Shown in pieces: positions 1 through 7,726 of a stretch of DNA of 57,171 nt. Every line of letters begins with the position of its first letter. Positions within the stretch are counted from its first letter, which is position 1. Made by a program: the position numbers and the translations under genes. Under the pieces are notes generated by a model, which saw nothing but the letters and a program-made list of their open reading frames with translations, searched no databases and was not told the origin of the DNA. This DNA comes from Clostridia bacterium (GTDB lineage Bacteria; Bacillota; Clostridia; Oscillospirales; UBA644), in the NCBI GenBank assembly GCA_017621705.1, contig JAGASR010000012.1, positions 100,127 through 157,297 of the forward strand. Reading direction: 5' to 3'.

Positions 1-685
1 GATGCTCGCTCGAGCCGGGGACTGCGACCCATTTTTCGGTCGTGGCAACGTCACCGCCGTAATAATCGAGCTTTGAATCATAAATACGTTTCTGGGTCTC
101 GAGATCGCGGTAGGTGCTGATGATATTGACGTCGTTATTATTGGTTTTATTATAAAAATCGACAAGAAGATCGTTGAGATGCTCAGCGGCGACGGGGCTT
201 ATCATCATGCCCGTATCTCTGAATTTATAGGCGGAGGATTTATAGCTGAACATATCGATGAGATTGTCATCATCCGCAAAAGCATACGGATACTGACGGT
301 TAACGAGTATAAGAATACCTTTATCGATATCGGCCTCGGTAAGCTCAACGGTCATGACCGCAGGCTCGGGCTCGGGGATAACTTCAGGTTCGGGATCGGG
401 AGTGACGGTAGGGTCGGAAACGGGCGGAATGGGCTCGTCGGTCTCGTTTTCGGGATTGAAAACAGTATCGTCCCCTTCTGTCATACCGTGCTCTTCGGAG
501 ACAAAATTGTTGTCGATATCATTCGCATTTCCGTCATCACGGTTTACGATCGCCGCAATGGCGACAACGGTGAGCAGTATGATCGCACAGGATACGACTG
601 CGGTAGTTATTTTACGGATAAGTTTTTTTCTGCGTCTGCGCGCAAGTCTTTTTTTTCGGCGGGAAGATTCGTTGGTTTCGGGCAT
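1..685 (-). CDS. VanY-family D-alanyl-D-alanine carboxypeptidase (peptidase M15B), 3' end cut by the window
   Basis: The first 228 codons are present and the gene runs off the left edge. The start is the ATG at 685, with AGAGGA six bases upstream. A very basic cytoplasmic tail (RRKKRLARRRRKK) precedes one membrane segment at about residues 25-48. An acidic, proline-rich linker (repeated PEPEP) spans about 75-110. The M15B domain then begins, with STYR and, at the cut, PGSSEH; the His of SEH is a zinc ligand in VanY/DdcY enzymes. The family removes the terminal D-Ala from peptidoglycan stem peptides outside the membrane. The rest of the catalytic domain lies outside the window. The family call is firm, the exact peptide specificity is not. 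Confidence 0.85.
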   Translation of the reverse strand, partial: MPETNESSRRKKRLARRRRKKLIRKITTAVVSCAIILLTVVAIAAIVNRDDGNANDIDNNFVSEEHGMTEGDDTVFNPENETDEPIPPVSDPTVTPDPEPEVIPEPEPAVMTVELTEADIDKGILILVNRQYPYAFADDDNLIDMFSYKSSAYKFRDTGMMISPVAAEHLNDLLVDFYNKTNNNDVNIISTYRDLETQKRIYDSKLDYYGGDVATTEKWVAVPGSSEH

Positions 686-706
686 TGTATTTCCTCTGTG
701 TGTGTT

Positions 707-740
707 AATGAATCTGTTCTTTCGAAAGAACAGATTCATT
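707..740. promoter_or_regulatory. 34-bp perfect palindrome at the carboxypeptidase transcription start
   Basis: The half site AATGAATCTGTTCTTTC is followed directly by its exact reverse complement. The outer AAT is the end of the TATAAT box of the minus-strand promoter, so the palindrome covers roughly +1 to +30 of that transcript. It could be a repressor operator or a stable 5' hairpin. I do not recognise a known operator consensus. Confidence 0.6.
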
Positions 741-766
741 ATACCATATTTTTCCCAAAAAAACAA
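738..766 (-). promoter_or_regulatory. Promoter of the VanY-type carboxypeptidase gene
   Basis: On the minus strand TTGTTT (761-766) and TATAAT (738-743) are separated by 17 bases, with TGG in front of the -10 giving an extended -10. It reads into the gene starting at 685. Confidence 0.7.
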
Positions 767-798
767 TAGATTTTCTGTGTTAAAATCGCAAACAGGTC

Positions 799-827
799 TT
801 GTAATTCAGAAAAAACTGTGCTATAAT
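799..827 (+). promoter_or_regulatory. Promoter of the AEC transporter operon, giving an almost leaderless mRNA
   Basis: TTGTAA (799-804) and TATAAT (822-827) have a 17-base spacer. The expected start of transcription, about 834, falls on or next to the ATG at 836. No ribosome binding site precedes that ATG. Confidence 0.65.
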
Positions 828-835
828 GATTTATT

Positions 836-1801
836 ATGAATGAGATTTTAACTATAATACAATGTGTCGCCGTACTGGGTATGTTCATGGCGGCAGGCTT
901 TATCTCCGTCAAAACGGGATACATATCAAAAGACGCATCGGCGGCGGTCTCGAAGATCGTTACGAGACTGATGTTTCCGGCGTGGCTTGCGTCAAAACTG
1001 CTTTCGCAGAATATAACAAAACAGCAGATAATCGACCAGCTTCCGCTTTTTGCCGCAGGTGCTCTGATAACGCTTGCGCTTCTGGGAGCAGGTTTTCTGT
1101 TCGCAAAAATAACGAAAGCCGAAGCGGCGAGAAAATACGTTTTGCTGTCGCTTTGTTCGGCACCTAACGCGATCTTTCTCGCGATGCCGATCTGCCAGGG
1201 TATTTTCGGAGACGAGGGTTCTCTTGCATGCACGATATTTGCGCTCGGTTCGGACATGATCTCGTGGACGCTCACCATTTCGATCATGGCGGCAGGCGGA
1301 GAAAAAATTTCGGGGGACAAACAGAAGAAGGGCATACACGTAAACCCCGTGACCGTTGTTTTTATAATATCGTTTATCCTTAAGATGTTCGGTTTCAATT
1401 TCCCGACGTTTATTCAGGAGCCGCTTTATAAATTCGGTTCGGCGCTTTCTTATCTTGCGATGATCTACCTCGGAATGATGCTTGTGGGCGTTGATCTGAA
1501 GAGCATTTTCAAGGATAAAATGACTTATATATTCATTCCGCTCAAGTGTTTTGCGATACCGTTCGTTCTGGGTGTGGGCCTTGCGCTGACAGGGCTTTTT
1601 TCACCGATGGCGGTGGGCGTTATAACGATAGTTTTTGCGGCATCGCCGATGATCTCGATGACCGTTTTTTATAAAGAATACGGGCTTGACTACGTATTCG
1701 GCAATGCGGTGACGTTCGTTTGTATTTTGCTGAATATACTGACGATCCCCGCAATGTACTGGGTAGTGAGCACGGTTACGAAAGTATTGGAGTTAGCATA
1801 A
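836..1801 (+). CDS. AEC-family (auxin efflux carrier / malate permease type) transporter
   Basis: A 321-residue, very hydrophobic protein with about ten membrane segments and no signal peptide. Its N-terminus (MNEILTIIQ, then GFISVKTGYIS) matches the start of AEC-family permeases, which supports the ATG at 836. That ATG has no Shine-Dalgarno sequence and lies 8 bases after a TATAAT box, so translation is probably leaderless. AEC proteins move organic acids, amino acids or similar anions across the cytoplasmic membrane; the substrate cannot be read from the sequence. The gene heads a run with tsaE, tsaB and rpiB, two bases separating its stop from the tsaE start. That link looks like shared transcription rather than shared function. 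Confidence 0.85.
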   Translation: MNEILTIIQCVAVLGMFMAAGFISVKTGYISKDASAAVSKIVTRLMFPAWLASKLLSQNITKQQIIDQLPLFAAGALITLALLGAGFLFAKITKAEAARKYVLLSLCSAPNAIFLAMPICQGIFGDEGSLACTIFALGSDMISWTLTISIMAAGGEKISGDKQKKGIHVNPVTVVFIISFILKMFGFNFPTFIQEPLYKFGSALSYLAMIYLGMMLVGVDLKSIFKDKMTYIFIPLKCFAIPFVLGVGLALTGLFSPMAVGVITIVFAASPMISMTVFYKEYGLDYVFGNAVTFVCILLNILTIPAMYWVVSTVTKVLELA

Positions 1802-1803
1802 AA

Positions 1804-2211
1804 ATGAGATATATTTCCGATTCCGCGGAGCGTACACGTCAGATCGCCGCAGAGCTTCTGAAGACGTTTCCCGACGGGGCAACGGTCTGTCTCGACGGTG
1901 AGATGGGCGCGGGAAAGACGGTTTTCGTTCAGGGTTGCATGCAGGCTCTCGGGTATACGGGACGGGTCACAAGCCCGACTTTTGCGCTCTGCAACGAATA
2001 CATGACCGAAGAAAAAAAGATAATGCACTACGATCTTTGCCGCATCACGGACGAGGACGACCTTTATTCGACCGGTTTTTACGACAGCGATGCCGATCTG
2101 ATATTTGTTGAATGGGCGGGCGCGAACTGCGATGGGTTCGAAAACGCCGTGCATATCAGATTTTCATACGGCAAAGACGAAAATGAAAGAGTGATCGAGA
2201 CCGATGACTGA
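1804..2211 (+). CDS. tsaE: tRNA threonylcarbamoyladenosine biosynthesis ATPase TsaE
   Basis: 135 residues, normal for the family. The Walker A motif GEMGAGKT has its lysine at residue 38, and VTSPTF follows, a TsaE signature. TsaE is the small ATPase that works with TsaB and TsaD to put the threonylcarbamoyl group on A37 of ANN-decoding tRNAs. The start was placed at the ATG at 1804 because it gives the family N-terminus; an upstream in-frame start would lie inside the AEC gene. The last 8 bases overlap tsaB, so the two are translationally coupled. tsaD and tsaC are not in the window. Confidence 0.93.
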   Translation: MRYISDSAERTRQIAAELLKTFPDGATVCLDGEMGAGKTVFVQGCMQALGYTGRVTSPTFALCNEYMTEEKKIMHYDLCRITDEDDLYSTGFYDSDADLIFVEWAGANCDGFENAVHIRFSYGKDENERVIETDD

Positions 2212-2956
2212 AAACATCAAGCAGACCGTTCTTGCATTTGACACATCGGGGCTTACGGGCGCCGCAGGGGTCATGGCGGACGGGAAAGTTATATCATCCG
2301 CATTTTCAAACAGCGGACTTACACATTCGAAAACGCTTCTGCCTGCGATCGAAAAAGTTCTTTACGAAGCGCAGACAGACATGAAAAATATTGATAAGAT
2401 CGCTCTGACGGTCGGTCCGGGCTCTTTTACGGGCGTAAAGATCGGCGTTTCGACGGCGAAAGGGCTTGCATTTGTGAGAAATCTGCCGTGCATTGCGGTA
2501 TCGTCGATGGCGGCGCTTGCGTTCGGAGCGAAAGGGTTTGACGGAATAATCTGCCCCGTTTCGGATGCGAGAAGAGGAATGTTTTACAACGCGCTGTTCC
2601 TTTCCGAAAAGTCGGGAATATCAAGACTTTGCGAAGACAGGCAGATCGATGCGAAAGAGCTTATTTCGGAGCTTCTGACATATTCCGAAAACAGTAAGAG
2701 CATACTTATCATCGGCGACGGTGCCGACATATTCGAAAAGAAATGCGAAGAAGCGGCGCTTTCGACAATCAGAGCGGCGCAGAACGTCTCGTTTATCCAT
2801 GCCGAGGGCATTTTTGAAGCGGTAAACGCAGGATTTTACGAAGAAAAGACGGCAGGCGAACTGACAGCCGTTTATTTAAGACCGCCGCAGGCCGAAAGAG
2901 AGAGACTCGAAAGGCTTGCCGCAGAACAAAAACAAACAGAAAAGGAAAATAACTGA
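2204..2956 (+). CDS. tsaB: tRNA threonylcarbamoyladenosine biosynthesis protein TsaB
   Basis: 250 residues. It opens with the ASKHA-fold phosphate-1 strand (LAFDTSGLTGAAGV) and carries the family sequences GLTHSKTLLPAIEKVL and TVGPGSFTGVKIGVSTAKGL (about residues 67-86). TsaB is the inactive paralogue of TsaD that scaffolds the TsaBDE complex for the t6A37 modification. The C-terminal 20 residues are highly charged (Glu/Lys/Gln) and probably disordered. It overlaps tsaE by 8 bases and sits one base from rpiB, so the three are one transcript. Confidence 0.93.
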   Translation: MTENIKQTVLAFDTSGLTGAAGVMADGKVISSAFSNSGLTHSKTLLPAIEKVLYEAQTDMKNIDKIALTVGPGSFTGVKIGVSTAKGLAFVRNLPCIAVSSMAALAFGAKGFDGIICPVSDARRGMFYNALFLSEKSGISRLCEDRQIDAKELISELLTYSENSKSILIIGDGADIFEKKCEEAALSTIRAAQNVSFIHAEGIFEAVNAGFYEEKTAGELTAVYLRPPQAERERLERLAAEQKQTEKENN

Positions 2957-2957
2957 C

Positions 2958-3380
2958 ATGATAGCTATTGCATCGGACCACGCAGGTTTTGCGCTCAAAG
3001 AAAAAATCAAAAAACATCTTGAAGAACTGAAATTCGAAGTCTGCGATTTCGGAACTGAAAACGAAGAAAGCTGTGACTACCCCGTTTTTGCGAAAAAAGC
3101 CTGCGAAGCGGTAGTTTCGGGTCAGTGCGACAGAGCGATACTCGTTTGCGGCACCGGCATCGGCATGAGCATGGCGGCAAACAAAATCAAAGGCATAAGA
3201 GCGGCTGTCTGCACCGAGACTTTTGCGGCGAAATACACACGTCTGCATAACGATGCGAACGTTCTTTGCATGGGCGCGCGCGTTATCGGCGAGGGTGTTG
3301 CGATCGAGATCACCGATACATTCATCACGACCGAATTCGAAGGCGGCAAACACAAGAGAAGAATCGATATGTTCGAATAA
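2958..3380 (+). CDS. rpiB: Ribose-5-phosphate isomerase B
   Basis: 140 residues, the usual RpiB length. The start MIAIASDHAGF carries the catalytic-site D7 and H8, and VCGTGIGMSMAANK carries the catalytic cysteine C64 and the anion hole. The enzyme interconverts ribulose 5-phosphate and ribose 5-phosphate in the non-oxidative pentose phosphate pathway. Some RpiB/LacAB relatives act on allose or galactose 6-phosphates, but nothing nearby suggests that. The ATG at 2958 is preferred over an in-frame upstream start inside tsaB, because homologues begin exactly here and GGAAAA precedes it. Confidence 0.93.
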   Translation: MIAIASDHAGFALKEKIKKHLEELKFEVCDFGTENEESCDYPVFAKKACEAVVSGQCDRAILVCGTGIGMSMAANKIKGIRAAVCTETFAAKYTRLHNDANVLCMGARVIGEGVAIEITDTFITTEFEGGKHKRRIDMFE

Positions 3381-3397
3381 TCTCCCGGGTGAAAGAT

Positions 3398-3874
3398 ATG
3401 AAAAAGACAGTAAGCGGCATAGTTTTCTTTGCGGCGGTATGTCTCGCAACGGCGGCGGCATACTACGTCGTTATGACGGCTCAGGTCGATTTTAAGATCA
3501 AGCTGATCTTTTCGGGCGTTATTCTTCTGCTTGCGCTGATCGTCGGCATTTACGCTTCGGCAGTCACCCGCGATTCAAAGCGCAGATCGATAGAAAAAGC
3601 GCTCGGCGGCATCGAATCGAAAGGCCTTGCGATATACGAAGACGGCGAATTTGTTTTTGCAAACAAGAAATATATCAGAACCGAGGAAAAACTCGGCGTT
3701 AATTTCTTCAAACTCATCAAAGAAGATAAAGAAGTTGACGGGTTTGACGTCACCGCCGAAAATTCCGAAAACGGCAAAAATAAATTCATCATTATATCCG
3801 TAAAAGAAAAAGTTCCCGAAGCCGAAGAAGAGCAGGAAACCGTCAGCGAAGAAAAAACCGACGAAAACGTTTAA
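3398..3874 (+). CDS. Small membrane protein with acidic C-terminal tail, unknown function
   Basis: 158 residues from the ATG at 3398. Two hydrophobic segments (about 7-28 and 34-54) form a short hairpin, followed by a soluble region of about 80 residues and an acidic, Glu-rich tail (EAEEEQETVSEEKTDE). I do not recognise the family. It is the last gene of the transporter-tsaEB-rpiB run, 17 bases after rpiB, and is followed by a terminator. The predicted topology puts the C-terminal domain in the cytoplasm. Composition resembles the neighbours, so nothing suggests transfer. Confidence 0.7.
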   Translation: MKKTVSGIVFFAAVCLATAAAYYVVMTAQVDFKIKLIFSGVILLLALIVGIYASAVTRDSKRRSIEKALGGIESKGLAIYEDGEFVFANKKYIRTEEKLGVNFFKLIKEDKEVDGFDVTAENSENGKNKFIIISVKEKVPEAEEEQETVSEEKTDENV

Positions 3875-3894
3875 ACAAATAAATAATTTACGCA

Positions 3895-3926
3895 AAAGCA
3901 CCGCCAAGATCATTTGGCGGTGCTTT
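3895..3926. terminator. Bidirectional terminator between convergent operons
   Basis: AAAGCACCGCCA pairs with TGGCGGTGCTTT around an 8-base loop. A T-run follows on the minus strand and a weaker one on the plus strand. It separates the rpiB operon from dut. Confidence 0.85.
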
Positions 3927-3940
3927 AATTTGATATTTCG

Positions 3941-4381
3941 TTATTTACCGGTTGAACCGAATCTGCCGTCGCCGCGGTCGGTTTTATCGAGTTCGTCACA
4001 TTCGAGAAGTTCGTGACGGGGACAAGGAACGACAACGAGCTGAGCGACACGTTCGCCCTCGTTGAGAACTGCGGTTTCGGTCGCAGTATTGAAAAGGGAG
4101 ACGAGAAGTTCGCCTCGGTAGTCGCTGTCGATAACGCCGACGCTGTTTGAAAGCGTGATGCCGCGTTTGACACCGAGCGACGAACGGACGAAAATGAGAC
4201 CTACGTGTCCTTCGGGGATCGCAACGCAGATTCCTGTTTTTACAACTGCATGACCTCCGGGAGCGACAGTAACGTTCTCACCGAAAACGGTAAGATCAAG
4301 GCCTGCGGCACCGTCGGTCGCATAGAAAGGCACGGGGGGCTTTTTACCGTCTCGCTCAATTCTGGAATATTTTAAAGTCAT
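3941..4381 (-). CDS. dut: Deoxyuridine 5'-triphosphate nucleotidohydrolase (dUTPase)
   Basis: 146 residues with all five motifs of the trimeric all-beta dUTPase: motif 1 TDGAAGLDL (22-30), motif 2 RSSLG (66-70), motif 3 GVIDSDYRGE (82-91) with the catalytic aspartate, motif 4 EGERVAQLVV (108-117), and the flexible C-terminal motif 5 RGDGRFGSTG (136-145). The enzyme hydrolyses dUTP to dUMP and pyrophosphate, keeping uracil out of DNA and feeding dTMP synthesis. It is the last gene of a minus-strand operon and overlaps the preceding phosphoesterase gene by four bases (ATGA). Confidence 0.95.
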   Translation of the reverse strand: MTLKYSRIERDGKKPPVPFYATDGAAGLDLTVFGENVTVAPGGHAVVKTGICVAIPEGHVGLIFVRSSLGVKRGITLSNSVGVIDSDYRGELLVSLFNTATETAVLNEGERVAQLVVVPCPRHELLECDELDKTDRGDGRFGSTGK

Positions 4382-5157
4382 ACGGTTTCCTGCTCGATGG
4401 AGATGCCGTTTTCGTCGATAGTAAGAACGGAGTAGACACCTTTCTTAAAGAGCGCGGGCTGGGTATAGTAACGGATACCGTTCTGAACGACATCGTCGCC
4501 GCTATGGTAATGAGCCTGAAGAACGAGAGCAACTTTATCGGAAGCTTCGATTATAGCGCGGACTTCTTCGGCATTGCTTACGACATGGGGGTTGACATGC
4601 TCAAGACCGTCCATAAAAAGGTCAAGGCGCTGATGACAAAGAACGACCGCCTGCTTGAAATCGGTTCCGGAGAGTTGTTTTCTGAGGAAATCGAGCTGAG
4701 CTTCGGGGATATATGAATCCGTCCAGTCGGTAAAACCTTTGGTGTACGGAGTGCCGTCGCAGGAATAGTTTGCATCGAGAGCAACGAAGAGAGTGTCATC
4801 ACGTTTGAACCAATAAGCGCCGCCGAGAGTCTCGTTGCAATGAAGAAGAAGATCTTTGGGGAAGCTCATGCAATCACGGTTGCCGAGAACATGGTAAGTG
4901 TTGACGGTCGAGCTGATCATAGAGCGAGAGAACATGGAAGCGGTCATATAGTCATGGTCTGCGTCGCCGCTGTTGCCGACAACGTCACCGAGGTTGATGA
5001 CAAAATCATAGTTTTCGGTCTTTGCTTTTTCATAGAAAGCTTTAACTTTAGCGGTAGTCGGATCGTCGGGAATAGGTTCCGGTTTTTTGCCGGGTTCGGG
5101 ACGGGGCGGACGTTCTTTTTTGGGCAGATGAATATCTGCGATAATTCCGATTTTCAT
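4378..5157 (-). CDS. Calcineurin-like metallophosphoesterase
   Basis: 259 residues from the ATG at 5157, chosen because TGGAGGAT lies just upstream; an in-frame ATG at 5172 would overlap that ribosome site. The metallophosphoesterase motifs are present in order: DIHLP near the N-terminus, NLGDVVGN, LGNRDC, LCHQRLD and LQAHYHS. Metal-site asparagine and histidines are in place, though the second block reads GNRD rather than the usual GNHD. There is no signal peptide, so it acts in the cytoplasm. The substrate is unknown. It is coupled to dut by a four-base overlap and follows the U32 gene by 24 bases. Confidence 0.8.
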   Translation of the reverse strand: MKIGIIADIHLPKKERPPRPEPGKKPEPIPDDPTTAKVKAFYEKAKTENYDFVINLGDVVGNSGDADHDYMTASMFSRSMISSTVNTYHVLGNRDCMSFPKDLLLHCNETLGGAYWFKRDDTLFVALDANYSCDGTPYTKGFTDWTDSYIPEAQLDFLRKQLSGTDFKQAVVLCHQRLDLFMDGLEHVNPHVVSNAEEVRAIIEASDKVALVLQAHYHSGDDVVQNGIRYYTQPALFKKGVYSVLTIDENGISIEQETV

Positions 5158-5181
5158 AAAAAGATCCTCCAAAAAATATTA

Positions 5182-7188
5182 TTATGAATAATAGCGGCCT
5201 CTTGTTGTGTTAAGAGGGAGCTCTGAATCGTTTTCGGTATAAGAATTGATAACATTTTCCGCAGTTTCGGCGGTTTCGTCGGTAAACATAAACCTGATAA
5301 AGCCGAATTTCGGAAGTTTTTTATCGGCAAGCCAGAGGGTATCGGCATTCCAAAGTCGGTTGCGGCAACCGAAATCGCAGGTAACAAGGAAATCCTTTTT
5401 CATTCTGTCGGTAAGGACGAATGTTTTACCCTTACGGTCACAGCCTTTGCCGTTGCCTCCTCGGATGCAATTACGCATTATCATGAACGGAAGTCTGCCG
5501 TATGCGATAATTCCCGTTTCTTCGCCGCAAAGATCTTCTGCCTGGCGCATTGTAAGCTCAAACGAGAGGGTCGCACTCTTCAAGCCGAGCGCAAAATATT
5601 CGCGGACGGAATCAGCGTTGACGATATTCAGACCGTAGTCGCCGTGGACAGTAAAGCCGAGGTCGGAAAGGAATCTGATATGGCCGATATTTCCGCAAAG
5701 GGCGTGTTTTACGCCGAGTTCCGCTACGGCGGCAAGATGCTTTTCGACCTGACGTTTTTCGCTGTCATGAAAAACAGATGGCAACACAACGCCGATCTTT
5801 TCGCCGTACTGCGAGACGGTTTTATCTGCGCTTTTACGCATAAAGAACTCCGAAGGAAGCCAGATGCGTGAAAGTTTATCCGCATTTGCGGGGATAGAAG
5901 AAGCGTCAAGGAAAAAGGCTTCGAGCTTCGTTTCTTTTGCGGGGGTAAATCCGAACGGAGCCTCTTTTTTGAGAGAGAAGACCTGATTTCTTGTCAGACG
6001 CATATCGGTAAGATTTTTGACAATATCGCGGCGAGCCGCATTGAGGACGGAAACGGGGATAAAGTCATCATCATTTTTTTCGCAGGAGAACGTATTGATA
6101 TAATACGGGGTACCGCCGAGTTTTGAAAGGGCGGTATAGATCTCCTCGTCGGAAGTAGGGCGTTTTTCCGCTTTTCTGACGGGGACGGAAGCCTCGGAGC
6201 TGTAGCCGTCATCACACGAAGCGGAAACGACAGCATTTTCGCCGTCGCTTTTAACGGTGATATCGAGCGGGAAGCGCTTGAATTCTTCGGTCGGAAGAGA
6301 AATACGCAGAGACGGTTCGTTTTCTTTGCGGACACCGAACATCTCTTTGCCTGTTTTAGAGGTGAAGTAGCCGTCCGTAAAGCCCTGACGGCTGAATATC
6401 TGCGCGAGATAATCTTTCTTTTCGACGGAGAACGGTTCGCCGTTTTTTGCACGGACATACGCATCGGTAACTGCCGCAACGTATTCCGCACCTTTCATTC
6501 GACCCTCGATCTTCAGAGAAGAAACGCCTGCTTCGAGAAGCTTCGGAACGTGCTCAAGAAGACAGTTATCTTTGAGGCTCAGAGCATAACCGTTTCTGTA
6601 CGGAAGTCTGCAGGGCTGGGCGCAAAGGCCGCGGTTGCCGCTTCTGCCGCCGATAATCGAGCTCATGAAGCACTGACCGCTGTAGGACATACAGAAAGCG
6701 CCGTGAACGAAAAACTCGGTCTCGATCGGAGATCTGCGCGCGATGAAAGAAATATCTTCGTAAGAAAGCTCACGGGAAAGAACGACACGGGTAAAACCGA
6801 GATCTGCGAGGGCTTCTACGCCGTCGAGAGAGCATACGGACATCTGCGTGCTTGCGTGAAGAGGAACGGACGGAGAGCATTTTTTCAAGAGGCTTGCAAA
6901 ACCGAGATCCTGAACGATAAACGCATCTGCGCCTGCGTCCGTCAAAAACTCCGCAAGACTCAAAGCCTCGGGCATCTCTTTATCGTAAACGAGGGTGTTA
7001 ACGGTTATATAGACCTTGACACCTCGCTCGTGACAAAAAGCAATCGATTCCCGAAGCTCGTCATCGGAGAAATTTTGAGCGTTTATCCTTGCATTGAAAC
7101 CGGAAGCACCCAGGTAGACAGCATCGGCGCCGGAATAGACGGCGGCGCGAAGAGCCTCACGTGAGCCTGCCGGAGAAAGTATTTCCAT
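5182..7188 (-). CDS. U32-family peptidase-like protein with DUF3656 (RlhA-type)
   Basis: 668 residues. The N-terminal half is the U32 TIM-barrel domain (MEILSPAGSREALRAAVYSG, then LGASGFNARI and the block FVHGAFCMSYSGQCFMSS followed by GNRGLCAQPCRLPY). The C-terminal half has the length and cysteine pattern of DUF3656. This architecture and length match E. coli RlhA, which hydroxylates C2501 of 23S rRNA with an iron-sulfur cluster and prephenate. Conserved cysteines in the signature block fit a cluster site. The name peptidase is historical, and RNA hydroxylation is inferred from the family. It starts 12 bases after zapA, a neighbour often seen in clostridia. Confidence 0.82.
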   Translation of the reverse strand: MEILSPAGSREALRAAVYSGADAVYLGASGFNARINAQNFSDDELRESIAFCHERGVKVYITVNTLVYDKEMPEALSLAEFLTDAGADAFIVQDLGFASLLKKCSPSVPLHASTQMSVCSLDGVEALADLGFTRVVLSRELSYEDISFIARRSPIETEFFVHGAFCMSYSGQCFMSSIIGGRSGNRGLCAQPCRLPYRNGYALSLKDNCLLEHVPKLLEAGVSSLKIEGRMKGAEYVAAVTDAYVRAKNGEPFSVEKKDYLAQIFSRQGFTDGYFTSKTGKEMFGVRKENEPSLRISLPTEEFKRFPLDITVKSDGENAVVSASCDDGYSSEASVPVRKAEKRPTSDEEIYTALSKLGGTPYYINTFSCEKNDDDFIPVSVLNAARRDIVKNLTDMRLTRNQVFSLKKEAPFGFTPAKETKLEAFFLDASSIPANADKLSRIWLPSEFFMRKSADKTVSQYGEKIGVVLPSVFHDSEKRQVEKHLAAVAELGVKHALCGNIGHIRFLSDLGFTVHGDYGLNIVNADSVREYFALGLKSATLSFELTMRQAEDLCGEETGIIAYGRLPFMIMRNCIRGGNGKGCDRKGKTFVLTDRMKKDFLVTCDFGCRNRLWNADTLWLADKKLPKFGFIRFMFTDETAETAENVINSYTENDSELPLNTTRGRYYS

Positions 7189-7200
7189 AATTCTGTCAGC

Positions 7201-7548
7201 TTATTTGTTGGAAAGATCGATCTTGAGGGCGAGAAGTTCATCTCTGAGCTTTTCAGCGGTTCTGCGAGCTTCGTCACGTTCAGCGATAGCCTTGGTGGTA
7301 TCGTCAAGATAATCCTTGAGCTGAAGACGCATATTGTCTGCACCGACCTGAAGTTTGATAAGCTGATCGTAAAGCTCCATAAGAGCGAGGATGCTTGCTT
7401 TTGCGAGAGATGCGCTGGGGTTAGCGGCAGTCTGCTCCTTGATTTTTTCTTCAACGGCAGCGGCGATCTTCTGGGTATAATCTTCGCTTTCGGTAGAATA
7501 AAGAGTTATTTCATAACCTGCAATTTTCACAGTGTAAACGTTTTCCAT
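7201..7548 (-). CDS. zapA: Cell division protein ZapA
   Basis: 115 residues. The N-terminal head (VYTVKIAGYEITLYSTESED, about 4-23) and the long helical coiled coil (about 60-112, rich in Glu/Arg/Leu) match the Bacillota ZapA family. ZapA dimerises and tetramerises through the coiled coil and bundles FtsZ filaments at the division site. It is the first gene of the minus operon zapA-U32-phosphoesterase-dut and has a clear promoter at 7586-7614. It stands back to back with uppP. Confidence 0.9.
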   Translation of the reverse strand: MENVYTVKIAGYEITLYSTESEDYTQKIAAAVEEKIKEQTAANPSASLAKASILALMELYDQLIKLQVGADNMRLQLKDYLDDTTKAIAERDEARRTAEKLRDELLALKIDLSNK

Positions 7549-7585
7549 GGAAGTGATTTACTCCTTTATTATCTTGTTTTACTAT

Positions 7586-7614
7586 ATCATAACATAAAAA
7601 GAAAAAAAATGCAA
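7586..7614 (-). promoter_or_regulatory. Promoter of the zapA operon
   Basis: On the minus strand TTGCAT (7609-7614) and TATGAT (7586-7591) are 17 bases apart. The spacer is a T-rich tract. It is the only good sigma-A site upstream of zapA. Confidence 0.65.
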
Positions 7615-7644
7615 TATTTTTTTAATGAAAATCACGTAAAAATA

Positions 7645-7673
7645 TTTACTTTTTCTTTTTTCTGTGGTATAAT
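7645..7673 (+). promoter_or_regulatory. Promoter of uppP, extended -10
   Basis: TTTACT (7645-7650), 17-base spacer, TGG then TATAAT (7668-7673). The transcript leader is about 45 bases and ends with CGGAGG before the uppP ATG. Confidence 0.7.
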
Positions 7674-7726
7674 TAATAAACAAACGTAACACAACACACA
7701 ACAATTAAAAAAACACGGAGGCTGTA

